Of a stretch of 64,000 nt of DNA, positions 24,378-33,193 are shown in pieces. Made by a program: the position numbers and the translations under genes. The stretch spans positions 5,285 to 69,284 of the forward strand of contig JAWVZB010000001.1 in assembly GCA_033722375.1 (NCBI GenBank), in the 5' to 3' direction. The notes below the pieces were generated by a model, which searched no databases, was not told the DNA's origin, and saw only the letters and a list, made by a program, of their open reading frames with translations. Positions within the stretch are counted from its first letter, which is position 1; the number at the start of each line of letters is the position of its first letter. Source of the DNA: JAWVZB01 sp033722375 (GTDB lineage Bacteria > Actinomycetota > Nitriliruptoria > Nitriliruptorales > Nitriliruptoraceae).

Positions 24378-25094
24378 GTGGGGGTGATCCCGTTGACCGA
24401 GGATGCGACGACGCTGCTCCTCGTCGAGGACGACGACGGCATCGCGAAGCCGCTCGCTGCCGCGCTCGAGGGAGCCGGCTACGGCGTGCGGCGGGTCGGG
24501 TCGGGGCGTGATGCCCTGCGAGAGCTGGACGGGACCGTGTCGGCCGTCATCCTCGACCTCGGACTCCCCGACGTCGACGGGGTCGAGCTCTGCCGCCGCA
24601 TCCGTGAGGAGCACGGCTCCGAGCTGCCGATCCTGATCCTCACCGCCAGGGGTGGGGAGACCGACGTGGTGGTCGGGCTCGACGCGGGCGCCGACGACTA
24701 CGTCACGAAACCGTTCCGGCTGGCCGAGCTCCAGGCTCGGCTGCGGGCGCTCCTGCGGCGCAGCGATGCCACGGCCGAGGGCGACGGGGAGGTGGCGCAG
24801 GACGTCCGGGTCGAGCCCGGTCCCCGTCGGGCGTTCCGGGGGGACGAGGAGCTCGAGCTGACACCGACGGAGTTCGACGTCCTGCGGACGCTCGTCGCCG
24901 CGGCGGGTGACGTCGTGCCCCGGGAGGAGATCATGCGCCGGGTCTGGGGGGAGAACTGGTACGGGTCGTCGAAGACGCTCGACATGCACGTGTCGGCGTT
25001 GCGGAGGAAGCTCGACGACGACCCTTCCGCGCCCCGCTACATCGCCACCGTGCGGGGCGTGGGGTTCCGCTTCGAGACCGGCGACGACACGTGA
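24378..25094 (+). CDS. OmpR-family response regulator
   Basis: This 238-residue regulator has an N-terminal receiver (acidic VEDDDG, phospho-acceptor Asp in VILDLGLPDVDG, Thr in LILTAR, Lys in DYVTKPF) and a C-terminal winged helix (ELTPTEFDVLRTLV and YIATVRGVGFRFE). It probably controls envelope-stress genes, including the divergent protease. A GTG start is used. The stop overlaps the GTG of the kinase gene. Confidence 0.93.
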   Translation: MGVIPLTEDATTLLLVEDDDGIAKPLAAALEGAGYGVRRVGSGRDALRELDGTVSAVILDLGLPDVDGVELCRRIREEHGSELPILILTARGGETDVVVGLDAGADDYVTKPFRLAELQARLRALLRRSDATAEGDGEVAQDVRVEPGPRRAFRGDEELELTPTEFDVLRTLVAAAGDVVPREEIMRRVWGENWYGSSKTLDMHVSALRRKLDDDPSAPRYIATVRGVGFRFETGDDT

Positions 25095-26398
25095 GACGGC
25101 GGCTGCTGTGGTCGGCGGTGGCGATGCTCGTGGCCGCGCTGCTGCTCTTCGCGTTGCCCCTCGCGGTCGTGGTGCGTGGGTTGCTCGTCGACCGCGCACT
25201 CGATGAGCTCCAGGGACGACTCGAGCAGGCGGCACTGCTCATCGACCAGCGCGCCCGGACCTGTGGGGAGATCCAGCTCTTCGTTGCGGCCGCCGGCGGG
25301 GAGACCACCCGGTTGACGCTGTGGCGGGACGGCGAGGTGATCGCGGCGTCGAGCGGGCAGCCGACCGTCGTCGCCGACGAGCTGACGGAGGCTCGCGCGG
25401 GGCGGATGGGCCGCAGCTACGTCGCCGACCGACTGGCCGTAGCGACGCCACTGGCGACGCCGCGGTGTGGTGGGGCGACGGTCCTGCGCGCCACGGAGCC
25501 CGCTGCGGGGCTGGAGCGTTCGATCCGGAACGCGTGGCTCGCGCTCGGCGGCGTCGGACTCGCGGTGCTGGCGTTGGCCGCGGGGGTCGCGATCTGGCAG
25601 GGACGTCGTCTGGCGCGGCCCTTCGAGCGTCTGGCGGGGGACGCGCGTCGGCTCGGTGAGGGCGACTTCAGTGTCCGGCCGGAGCGTTCGGGACTCCCGG
25701 AGGCGGACGCGATCGCCGAGGCTCTGGACACCACCGCCGATCGGCTCGGCCGTGCGGTGCAGCGGGCACGTGCGTTCACCGCTGACGCGTCCCACCAGCT
25801 CCGGACCCCTCTCACGGCGTTGCGTCTCCAGCTCGAAGGTCTCGCCACAGCCGGGGCGGATCCGGGGGCGGTCGCGGCAGCGCTGGAGGAGGCCGATCGG
25901 CTCGAGGCCACGATCGACGAACTGGTGGCACTGACGGACGTCGAGGGCCCCGAGATGACCGTCGACCCTGCCCTCCTCGTCGAGGAACGAGCAGGGGTGT
26001 GGCGGTCGCTCGCCGAGGAGACCGGACGCGAGTTCAACGTCGAGGTGGTGCCGTGCAACGCGGTTCGGGTGCGCCCCGCCGCGGTCGGACAGGCGCTCCA
26101 GGTCCTGCTCGACAACGCTTTCGAGCACGGAGAGGGACCGGTCACGGTGCGTGTCGGTCCCTCCTTGCCGGACGACGAGGACGGCGGGGTGCGCATCTGC
26201 GTGCTCGACGAGGGCCCCGGCATGTCGGGGTCTCCAGCCGGACGCCGCGAGGCCGATCGGGGAGGGGGGCCGCTGCCCCTGACCGGTGGGCGCGGCCTGG
26301 TGCTGGCCCGGAGCCTCGTCGAAGGGGAAGGAGGACGGCTCGTCGTGGGTTCCACGGGATCGGGGACCCGCGCCTGTATCGTCCTGCCCGTCGCCTGA
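25091..26398 (+). CDS. Sensor histidine kinase partnered with the OmpR regulator
   Basis: This is a 435-residue membrane kinase. Helix 1 spans about residues 7-29, a short extracytoplasmic sensor of about 110 residues follows, helix 2 is at about 151-172, then comes HAMP. HisKA has the acceptor His in DASHQLRTPLTALR. The ATPase domain has LLDNAFEHGEG, LDEGPGMSG and GGRGLVLARS. The gene overlaps the regulator upstream, and its TGA shares one base with the ATG of the M23 gene (TGATG), so all three form one operon. Confidence 0.92.
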   Translation: MRRRLLWSAVAMLVAALLLFALPLAVVVRGLLVDRALDELQGRLEQAALLIDQRARTCGEIQLFVAAAGGETTRLTLWRDGEVIAASSGQPTVVADELTEARAGRMGRSYVADRLAVATPLATPRCGGATVLRATEPAAGLERSIRNAWLALGGVGLAVLALAAGVAIWQGRRLARPFERLAGDARRLGEGDFSVRPERSGLPEADAIAEALDTTADRLGRAVQRARAFTADASHQLRTPLTALRLQLEGLATAGADPGAVAAALEEADRLEATIDELVALTDVEGPEMTVDPALLVEERAGVWRSLAEETGREFNVEVVPCNAVRVRPAAVGQALQVLLDNAFEHGEGPVTVRVGPSLPDDEDGGVRICVLDEGPGMSGSPAGRREADRGGGPLPLTGGRGLVLARSLVEGEGGRLVVGSTGSGTRACIVLPVA

Positions 26399-27657
26399 TG
26401 AACCCCACGAACACGCCCATCCGTTGGTGGGCCATCGTGAGCATGCTCGCGGTGGCCCTGGCGACGCCTGCCTCCGCACACGACCGCTCCGAGGACGAGA
26501 TCGCCGAGGAGATGCATCGGACGGGCCAGCAGGCGTCCGAGGTCGCCGACGATCTCGCGATCACGACCGAGCGGATCGCCGCGGCCCGCGAGGAGCTCGC
26601 AGTCCTCCAGGACCGGCTGGCCGCGCAGCGGGGGAGGCTCCAGGTGCTCGAGGGCCAGTTGGCGCTGGCGCAGGAGGGTCTCGCTGCCGCCGAGGTACGT
26701 CGGGAGGCTGCCGAGGAGAACCTCGCCCAGGCCGAGCGTCTGCTGCGGTTCGCGGAGGAGGAGCTGGCGGCGGCAGAGACGCGGCTGCAGAACCAGGTGG
26801 TGGCGGCCTACAAGTACGGAGTGGCGGGGCGCAGCGACTGGATGCTCCAGGCGGTGCGCCAGGCTCGTGATCCCAACGACCTGGTGTCCAACATCTACAA
26901 GCTGCGTTCGGTCGTCGAGCACCAGGACACGATCGTCCACGAGGTCCTCGAGCTGCGTCAGGAACGGGAGGACCTGCTGGTCCGGGCCGAGGAGACCAGG
27001 CGGCAGACCGAGGAGGCGCGCGATGATGCCGAGCACACGCTCGCCGTCGTGGCGAGTCTCCGCGACGATGCGAAGCGGGTGGCCGAGGAGATCGCACGGG
27101 ACGAGCAGCGGCAGCAGGCCGTCCTGAACGAGCTGCAAGCCGACGCCGCCGCCTACGAGCAGGTCCTCGAGGAACTGCGGGCGCGGCAGGCGGCGCTCGA
27201 AGAGGAGCAGGAGGCGGCCCGAGCCCGGCGGGTGGCTGCCGGGGGCGCGGTCTGTCCGGTCGAGGGCGCGAAGGCGGGGCGGGACTTCACCAACGACTGG
27301 GGCTACCCGCGGCCGGGGGGACGTCGCCACGAGGGCACGGACATCTTCGCGAGCCGAGGCACGCCCGTCTACGCGATGTACGACGGGACCATCAAGGAGC
27401 TGCGACGCGTCGACACGGGGATCGGCGGGCTGTTCGTGTCGTACTGGGTGGCGCCTGGTGAGCACTGGTACAACGCCCACCTCGACACGGTCGCACCAGG
27501 CATCTCGGTCGGGGACGCGGTCGCTGCCGGGCAGCAGATCGGCACCGTCGGCAACAGCGGGAACGCGCGCACCACGCCACCGCACCTGCACATCGGTCAC
27601 TACTTCGACGATGTCGCGGAGAACCCCTACCCCGTCCTCGCCGACGCCTGCCAGTAG
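26398..27657 (+). CDS. Murein hydrolase activator/peptidase with coiled coil and M23 domain
   Basis: This is a 419-residue secreted protein. A signal peptide ends near ASAHD. A long, nearly continuous coiled coil (about residues 30-280) of the EnvC/NlpD type follows, then a C-terminal M23 LytM domain. Zinc ligands are visible in RRHEGTDIF (H-x3-D) and in PPHLHIGH (H-x-H), so it may be catalytically active. It cleaves peptidoglycan cross-links or activates amidases during division or wall repair. Membership of the two-component operon suggests it is part of the envelope-stress response. Confidence 0.9.
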   Translation: MNPTNTPIRWWAIVSMLAVALATPASAHDRSEDEIAEEMHRTGQQASEVADDLAITTERIAAAREELAVLQDRLAAQRGRLQVLEGQLALAQEGLAAAEVRREAAEENLAQAERLLRFAEEELAAAETRLQNQVVAAYKYGVAGRSDWMLQAVRQARDPNDLVSNIYKLRSVVEHQDTIVHEVLELRQEREDLLVRAEETRRQTEEARDDAEHTLAVVASLRDDAKRVAEEIARDEQRQQAVLNELQADAAAYEQVLEELRARQAALEEEQEAARARRVAAGGAVCPVEGAKAGRDFTNDWGYPRPGGRRHEGTDIFASRGTPVYAMYDGTIKELRRVDTGIGGLFVSYWVAPGEHWYNAHLDTVAPGISVGDAVAAGQQIGTVGNSGNARTTPPHLHIGHYFDDVAENPYPVLADACQ

Positions 27658-27690
27658 CCGGCGGCCCCGAGCTCCACGGGACGCCCGGGT

Positions 27691-29232
27691 TCAGGCGAGG
27701 TCCTCGACGACGCACCGCGCCGCGTTGTGCCCGGCAGCCCCGATCACGGAGCCTGCCGGGTGACAGCCGGCTCCGCAGGCGTACAAGCCGGCCACGTCGA
27801 GCCGGTACGGCACCCGTTGGTCGAAGGCGAACGTGTTGTCGACGTGGAAGATGTTGCCGCCGGTGATGCCGAAGTGGCGCTCGATCGCCTGTGGGTGGAG
27901 GACCTGGCGGTCGACCACCAGCTCGGCGACGCCGGGGGAGAACCGTCCGACGAGCTCGAGCAGGTGATCCGCGTAGCGCTGGCCGACCGTGTCCCAGCCC
28001 CCCTCGACGCGGTTCGGCACCCACTGGACGAACAGCGCTGCCGAGTGGTGACCATCCGGGTCGCGCAGTGATCCGTCGACGGCGGTGTGGATGTAGAGCT
28101 CGATGGCCGGCTCCTCCGGGAGCCGTCCGTCGAGGGCGGTTCGGAAGGCGCCGATCATGCCGTCGATCGGCTCGTCTTGCCAGGGCAGCAGGTGGATCGT
28201 CGCCCCGTGCACGTTGCGCCCGTCGCGATCGGGGAGAGCGGGAAGATCCCGGAGCGCCAGGTTGACCTTCAAGGTGGTGCCGGGCCGTCGTGCGTAGTCG
28301 TCGAGCCGCCCCGCCAGCGACGGCACGAGCCGGGCGCCGACGAGGTCAGTGAGTCGCCACGGGTCGGTGGCGACGACCACTACACGCGCCGGGATGGGCT
28401 CACCGTCCGCCACGATGCCCCGGACCGCGTCATCCTCGACCAGGACGGCGGACACCTCGGCGCTGGTCACGATCTCTGCTCCGGCGCTGCGGGCGGCATC
28501 AGCGAGCGCGGCGCTCACGGTGCCCATGCCACCCTCCACGACCATCCAGGTCCCGTCACTGTCCGGCAGGCGCGCCGAGCTGTGCACCAGGAGGTTGTGC
28601 CCCGTTCCCGGCGTGTCCCAGGTCCCGTGGATCCCCGGGAAGCCGTCGGTGACGGCGTACATCGCCATCAGCAGCGGGCTCGTGAAGCCGTAGCTCCTCA
28701 GATGGTCCCCGACCGAGCCGCGCACGAGGCGGAGGAAGCGCGCACGGAGCTCGGGGCGGACGTAGCGCGCGGCCGTCTCCTCCACCGTCGACGGCGGTGC
28801 GAGCCAGGCAGGGGCGAGATCGTCGCGGAGTGCGGCGAGGTCGGCCTCGTACCGCTCCACCGCTGCGGCCTCGGCGGCCCCGAACCGCTCCTCGATCTCG
28901 GCTCGGTTGCGGTCGGGGTCGGAACCGAGCGTGAGCGCACCCCCGTCCAGCAGCGGGAGGTGGTAATGGGGGTCGCGGCGGATCAGCGGGAGGTCGAGGT
29001 CGAGGAGCTCCAGCAGCTCGGGCGGCATGAGGCCGAGGAGGTAGGCGCCCGTGGAGGCCCCGAGTCGCGGTACGGCAGCGAACGGGTACTCGGTCCGTAC
29101 CGCCCCGCCGACGATGTCGGCGCGTTCGAGCACGGTGACCGACAGCCCGTTCCTTGCCAGCAGGGTCGCTGCGACCAGACCGTTGTGGCCTGCGCCGACG
29201 ATCGCCACATCACGTTCGTCTTGTCCCGTCAC
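27691..29232 (-). CDS. Phytoene-dehydrogenase-like FAD oxidoreductase
   Basis: This 513-residue flavoprotein has the Rossmann FAD motif IVGAGHNGLVAATLLARNG and VLERADIVGGAVRTE at the N-terminus. It ends with LYACGAGCHPAGSVIGAAGHNAA, the COG1233 (carotenoid isomerase/PYROXD2-like) signature. The reaction is probably oxidation or isomerisation of a hydrophobic compound, and no carotenoid genes are nearby. The GTG at 29232 is chosen. The open frame upstream runs antisense to the divergent binding-protein gene and is not coding. Confidence 0.87.
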   Translation of the reverse strand: MTGQDERDVAIVGAGHNGLVAATLLARNGLSVTVLERADIVGGAVRTEYPFAAVPRLGASTGAYLLGLMPPELLELLDLDLPLIRRDPHYHLPLLDGGALTLGSDPDRNRAEIEERFGAAEAAAVERYEADLAALRDDLAPAWLAPPSTVEETAARYVRPELRARFLRLVRGSVGDHLRSYGFTSPLLMAMYAVTDGFPGIHGTWDTPGTGHNLLVHSSARLPDSDGTWMVVEGGMGTVSAALADAARSAGAEIVTSAEVSAVLVEDDAVRGIVADGEPIPARVVVVATDPWRLTDLVGARLVPSLAGRLDDYARRPGTTLKVNLALRDLPALPDRDGRNVHGATIHLLPWQDEPIDGMIGAFRTALDGRLPEEPAIELYIHTAVDGSLRDPDGHHSAALFVQWVPNRVEGGWDTVGQRYADHLLELVGRFSPGVAELVVDRQVLHPQAIERHFGITGGNIFHVDNTFAFDQRVPYRLDVAGLYACGAGCHPAGSVIGAAGHNAARCVVEDLA

Positions 29233-29313
29233 GATCCGTCCTGCCGCTTCGCGCGCCTCGCGGCGCTGCATCCGACATACTGGCAGCGGCAGAACGGTAT
29301 TGGGGGACGACCC

Positions 29314-30540
29314 GTGCGACCGAGAACGGCTGTGGGTCTGCTGCTGGCGTGGGCGCTCATACTGGTGGGCTGCTCGTCCGGCAACGGTCAGCCGGACAGC
29401 ATGGTGCTGAACGTGATCATGGCCGACGACTGGGCCAGCACCGAGCCGGTCACGACCGCGATCCGGTCCTTCGAGCAGGACCATCCCGGGGTGCAGGTCC
29501 GGATGGAGGGGCTCCCGTTCGCCCAGATCGCCGATGCCGTCGAGTCCCGGAGGGCAAGCGGCGCGGCCGTTGACGTGGCCCAGTGGCACGCCTTCGCCGC
29601 AGCCGCGCTCGGGATCGCCGAACCTCTCGACGACCTCTGGGACGAGCACCTCGATCGTGCCGACTTCGTCCCCGGCGCCGTCGAGGACGTGGAGTGGGCG
29701 GGGCGTCTGTACGGCGTTCCGCTCGACACCAACGCACTCGTCCTGCTCACCAACGCCGATGCGCTCGAGGGGGCCGGTTTCACCCCCTCGGAGCTGGACT
29801 CGGTCGACGTGCTCGCTGACGCGGTCCGTGCGGCCGCGTCCCGGAACGAATTCGGTCTGGCGTTCTCGAACTCGAGCTGGTCCACCTATGGGTTGATCCG
29901 TGCCCACGGGGGTGAGGTGGTGGAGATCGCCGACGACGGCAGCCCGACCTTCCTGCTGGACAGCCCCGAGGTGATCGAGACCTTCACGTTGATGGAGTCG
30001 CTGGTCTCGGACGGCAGTGCGGCTGGAGCCTCCACCCAGGACGTCTCCACCGATTCGTTCGCGCTGTTCCAATCGGGGTCGTCAGCGATGCACCTGTCGG
30101 GAACCTGGGATGTCGCCGCGATCCTCCAGAGTGACGTTCCGTGGGAGCTCGAGGTCATCTCGCTGCCGACGGTCGAAGGGCGTGACGCTGGGACCGTCAT
30201 CGGGGGCTCGAGCCTGTTCATCCCGACGGGTGCGGAGCATCGCGAGCTCGCCTTCGAGTTCATGCGCCGCCTGATCCGGCCCGACATCGGACTGGCGTTG
30301 GCGGAGCAGGAGGGACGCATCCCGACCCGGACAGACGTGCTCGAGGACCCCTTCTTCGACTCTCCGGTCTACGCAACCGTGCGGGAGGCCCTTCCCACGG
30401 CCTCGGCGATGAAGCTCATCGCCTTCCCCGAGGCGTCGCAGGCGTTCAGTAACGCGATCCAGGACGTGCTGACCGGCGCGGCGGGGGCACGGGAGGCACT
30501 CGAAGAGGCCCAACGCATCGCGATCGAGGCGGAGGGATGA
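29314..30540 (+). CDS. Solute-binding lipoprotein (sugar-type, family 1) without linked permeases
   Basis: This is a 408-residue extracytoplasmic binding protein with a lipobox LVGCSSG at the end of its signal peptide. The body has the family 1 (MalE/UgpB-like) pattern: AIRSFEQDHPGVQVRMEG, LYGVPLDTNALVLLTN, SSAMHLSGTWDV and LAFEFMRRLIRP. Its stop overlaps the start of a histidine kinase, and no permease or ATPase genes are adjacent. It may deliver ligand information to that kinase rather than to a transporter, which is inference from the operon. A GTG start at 29314 is used. Confidence 0.87.
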   Translation: MRPRTAVGLLLAWALILVGCSSGNGQPDSMVLNVIMADDWASTEPVTTAIRSFEQDHPGVQVRMEGLPFAQIADAVESRRASGAAVDVAQWHAFAAAALGIAEPLDDLWDEHLDRADFVPGAVEDVEWAGRLYGVPLDTNALVLLTNADALEGAGFTPSELDSVDVLADAVRAAASRNEFGLAFSNSSWSTYGLIRAHGGEVVEIADDGSPTFLLDSPEVIETFTLMESLVSDGSAAGASTQDVSTDSFALFQSGSSAMHLSGTWDVAAILQSDVPWELEVISLPTVEGRDAGTVIGGSSLFIPTGAEHRELAFEFMRRLIRPDIGLALAEQEGRIPTRTDVLEDPFFDSPVYATVREALPTASAMKLIAFPEASQAFSNAIQDVLTGAAGAREALEEAQRIAIEAEG

Positions 30541-32408
30541 GCGACGACACGCCGCGTCGATCGGGGGTGTGGGAGCGTCTCTGGCGTGCGGCTGCAACCG
30601 TCCAGACCTCGCTGTTCCCGCGCATCCTCCTGGCGTTCCTCGTGGTCCTGGCGGTCAGCTCCATCGTCACCCTGCTGCTCGAGAACCGGCTCACGCGTGA
30701 TGCGCTCCGCGAACAGGCGGCGTCGCTGTTGGCCAACGACCTCGAGGTCGTGGCTGCCCACAACGTGTCGAACCAGACACGTCTCGCAACCCAGATCCGT
30801 ACGGTGGCGGAGACGCTGTCGCTCGACCTGGATCGGCCGGGTGCACGGCAGCGCCTGATCGAGGCGATCACCCAGCTCCAGCGGTCAGCCAGCCTCTCGC
30901 TCGTGAACGTGTTCGACCCGTCGGGGAACCTGGTCGCCCAGACCGGAGAGGAGCTCGCCCCACCCCCACCGCAGGCGTTCGAGGAGCTGCTCGCGAGTGA
31001 CCTCGAGGGCGTCGTCCCCACCGTGGACGGGGGCTGGGTGCAGATGGTCGCGACCGCCGTCGGGCGGGGCCCGGAGCCCTACATGCTCGTCGCCGGAGAA
31101 TGGTTCGGGGACGCCCGTGCGTTCGAGCTGCGCAACCTGACCGGCATCCAGGGGGTGCTGCTGGTCGTCGACGGCGAGGTCGTGGGCGCGACCTCGATCG
31201 GCCTCGAGGCCGGGACCCCGCCGGGGGACATCGGCATGATGCGTGAGCCGCAGGAGGTGGCACTCCAGGAGGGGGAGGCGCTCCTGAGCTACCACCCCGT
31301 CAGTCGGTCGTCGGCCGTCTGGGGAGCCGACGCGTCGGTCGGACTGCTTCTGCCGTCCCCACTGGGGCGATTGGACGCGTCGTTGTTCCGCAACCGGCTC
31401 GCAATGGTCGTGATCCTGATCAGCGTGGCCGGCGTTCTGGCGTGGCTGTCCACACGCCTCGTCATCCGCCCGCTCGAACGCCTGGCCGAGACCGCCCAGC
31501 AGATCTCTCGCGGCGATCTTGCCGCGACGTTCGAACACGAGGACGCCGACGAGATCGGCGTGCTCGCCGATTCCCTCGAGCGGATGCGGCGCACCTTGTT
31601 GGCGCAGCTCGAGGTGATCGGACGGCAGGCGCAGGCGCTGCAACGGGCGACCGAGCGGGTCGTGACGGTCCAGGACGAAGAGCGACGCCGGCTGTCGCGG
31701 GATCTGCATGATGGCCTCCAGCAGCGCCTCGTGATGCTCCGTCTCGAGCTCGGTCGACTCACATCCCGGACCGACCCCGACGTCCGGCAGTCATTGGACG
31801 AGATCGCAGACGAGGTCGACCGGGTCATCGCCCTGCTGCGCGAGACCGGCCAGGCGATCTTCCCCTCGATCCTGCAGGACCGCGGCCTGAGCGGTGGCCT
31901 GCGGAGCCTGTCGGGCCGGAGCCCCGTTCCGCTGGAGGTGGACACCGATCCTGATCCGTTGCCGCGCTTCGCTCGTGACTTCGAAGCCAACGTCTACTTC
32001 ATCGTCGCGGAGGCCGTGACCAACGTGCTCAAGCACGCGGATGCGACCCGGGTGGAGGCCCGGGTGGTGCTCGAGGCAGAGCATCTCGTCTTGGAGGTGA
32101 CCGACGACGGCACTGGCTTCGACACGGCTGCGGCGGGCGGGTCCGGTCTGGCGCACATGCATGACCGTGCCCGGGCGCTGCGGGGCGAGCTGGCTGTCAC
32201 CAGTGGTCCCGACGGGACGAGGGTCCGCGGCCGGTTCCCCGTTCGGTCAGTCCCGGCGACGGAGGAAGAACAGCACGGCGGCGACCCGGCGGTTGAGGTC
32301 GGACTCGTCCGTGAGCCCGAGCTTGCGGAAGATGGCGTTGGAGTGCTTCTCGACCGACCGCTCGGTGATGTGGAGCTCCCGGGCGATCGCGGCGTTGCCA
32401 CGCCCTGA
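30537..32408 (+). CDS. NarX/DesK-type sensor histidine kinase
   Basis: This 623-residue membrane kinase has helix 1 at about residues 29-48 and a large extracytoplasmic sensor (about 50-280). Helix 2 (about 287-305) and HAMP follow. HisKA_3 has its His in RLSRDLHDGLQQR, and the HATPase has EAVTNVLKHADA and DDGTGFDT. The catalytic domain naturally ends near RVRGRFPVRS. The last 50 or so residues are read antisense to the downstream regulator gene and are unlike any kinase sequence. It overlaps the binding-protein gene by four bases (ATGA) and should pair with the convergent NarL-type regulator. Confidence 0.88.
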   Translation: MSDDTPRRSGVWERLWRAAATVQTSLFPRILLAFLVVLAVSSIVTLLLENRLTRDALREQAASLLANDLEVVAAHNVSNQTRLATQIRTVAETLSLDLDRPGARQRLIEAITQLQRSASLSLVNVFDPSGNLVAQTGEELAPPPPQAFEELLASDLEGVVPTVDGGWVQMVATAVGRGPEPYMLVAGEWFGDARAFELRNLTGIQGVLLVVDGEVVGATSIGLEAGTPPGDIGMMREPQEVALQEGEALLSYHPVSRSSAVWGADASVGLLLPSPLGRLDASLFRNRLAMVVILISVAGVLAWLSTRLVIRPLERLAETAQQISRGDLAATFEHEDADEIGVLADSLERMRRTLLAQLEVIGRQAQALQRATERVVTVQDEERRRLSRDLHDGLQQRLVMLRLELGRLTSRTDPDVRQSLDEIADEVDRVIALLRETGQAIFPSILQDRGLSGGLRSLSGRSPVPLEVDTDPDPLPRFARDFEANVYFIVAEAVTNVLKHADATRVEARVVLEAEHLVLEVTDDGTGFDTAAAGGSGLAHMHDRARALRGELAVTSGPDGTRVRGRFPVRSVPATEEEQHGGDPAVEVGLVREPELAEDGVGVLLDRPLGDVELPGDRGVATP

Positions 32409-32921
32409 TGCCATCGCGGCGAGCACCTCGAGCTCGCGAGGAGTCAGTCCGGCGATCTCGCTGGCGGTCCGGCGCCGCTGCGCCTCCATCAGCGCCTCGA
32501 CGATGGTCGGGTCGAGGACCGAGCCACCGTTCACCACCTCGGTGATGGCCTGCACGAGCCGGTCGGCGTCCCCCAGCCGCTCCTTGAGCAGGTAGGCCGT
32601 GTGCTCGGCGCCGTCACCGAGCAGCTCGAGTGCGTACTCAGGATCTGCATGCTGGCTCAGGACCACGATGCCGATCTCCGGATCTTCTTTCCGCAGTCGC
32701 TTGGCGAGCTCGATCCCCTCGGTCGTGAACGTCGGCGGCATGCGGATGTCGAGCAGCACCGCGTCCGGGGAGTGTTCGTTCAGGAGGTCCAGCAACTCGT
32801 CCGGGCGGCCGGCAGTACCGAGGACCTCGATGCCCGGGGTCTCGTCGATGACCGAGCGGGCGCCCTCGCGCACGAGGTAGTCGTCCTCTGCGATGAGGAC
32901 CGTGATGGTGTCGGGTGGCAT
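32247..32921 (-). CDS. NarL/LuxR-type response regulator
   Basis: This 224-residue regulator has an acidic pocket AEDDYLVREG and phospho-acceptor Asp in AVLLDIRMPP. The LuxR helix-turn-helix is LTPRELEVLAAMASG followed by ERSVEKHSNAIFRKLGL. It is the likely output of the convergent kinase, which it overlaps tail to tail by 162 bp. The ATG at 32921 is chosen, 93 bp inside a longer open frame. An 18-bp palindrome lies 55 bp upstream and may be its operator. Confidence 0.9.
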   Translation of the reverse strand: MPPDTITVLIAEDDYLVREGARSVIDETPGIEVLGTAGRPDELLDLLNEHSPDAVLLDIRMPPTFTTEGIELAKRLRKEDPEIGIVVLSQHADPEYALELLGDGAEHTAYLLKERLGDADRLVQAITEVVNGGSVLDPTIVEALMEAQRRRTASEIAGLTPRELEVLAAMASGRGNAAIARELHITERSVEKHSNAIFRKLGLTDESDLNRRVAAVLFFLRRRD

Positions 32922-32976
32922 GCGGGCAGGGTAGGCGTGCGGGGCGGACTGGCAGCGGAACACATCGGGAGGATGT

Positions 32977-32994
32977 GGTGGTGCTAGCACCACC
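32977..32994. promoter_or_regulatory. 18-bp perfect palindrome upstream of the NarL-type regulator
   Basis: The sequence GGTGGTGCTAGCACCACC is a perfect inverted repeat with no spacer, centred 64 bp upstream of the regulator start. LuxR/NarL-type regulators bind such symmetric sites, so autoregulation is plausible. A role as a folded RNA element cannot be excluded. Confidence 0.4.
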
Positions 32995-33157
32995 TTGCGA
33001 AGAGGCCCGCTCACACACTGTCTCTTGCCGGCCGTTGCTTGTCATACTTGCTCCAAGCAAGAGGGCACGGCCCGAACGCCCGAATGTACGACAGAGGGGG
33101 AAACCCGGACCCGGTCGCCAACTCCAGGGGTGGTACGGCGATCGATCCCGTCCGGTC

Positions 33158-33187
33158 AGAACCCCGGACCTCGAGGTCCGGGGTTCT
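33158..33187. terminator. 30-bp perfect palindrome downstream of the MFS gene
   Basis: The arms AGAACCCCGGACCTC and its exact complement meet at an XhoI-like CTCGAG centre. The structure starts 6 bp after the MFS stop codon on the minus strand, so it is placed as that gene's terminator. No U-tract follows, as is common for actinobacterial terminators. The stretch between this palindrome and the regulator start (32922-33157) contains no recognisable gene. Confidence 0.6.
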
Positions 33188-33193
33188 GCCTTG

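Noticed and set aside
33050..33190. Possible tRNA in the folded region near the 30-bp palindrome
   Set aside because: No T-loop (GGTTCGA-type) with matching stems and no acceptor stem could be paired. The fold is just the palindrome.
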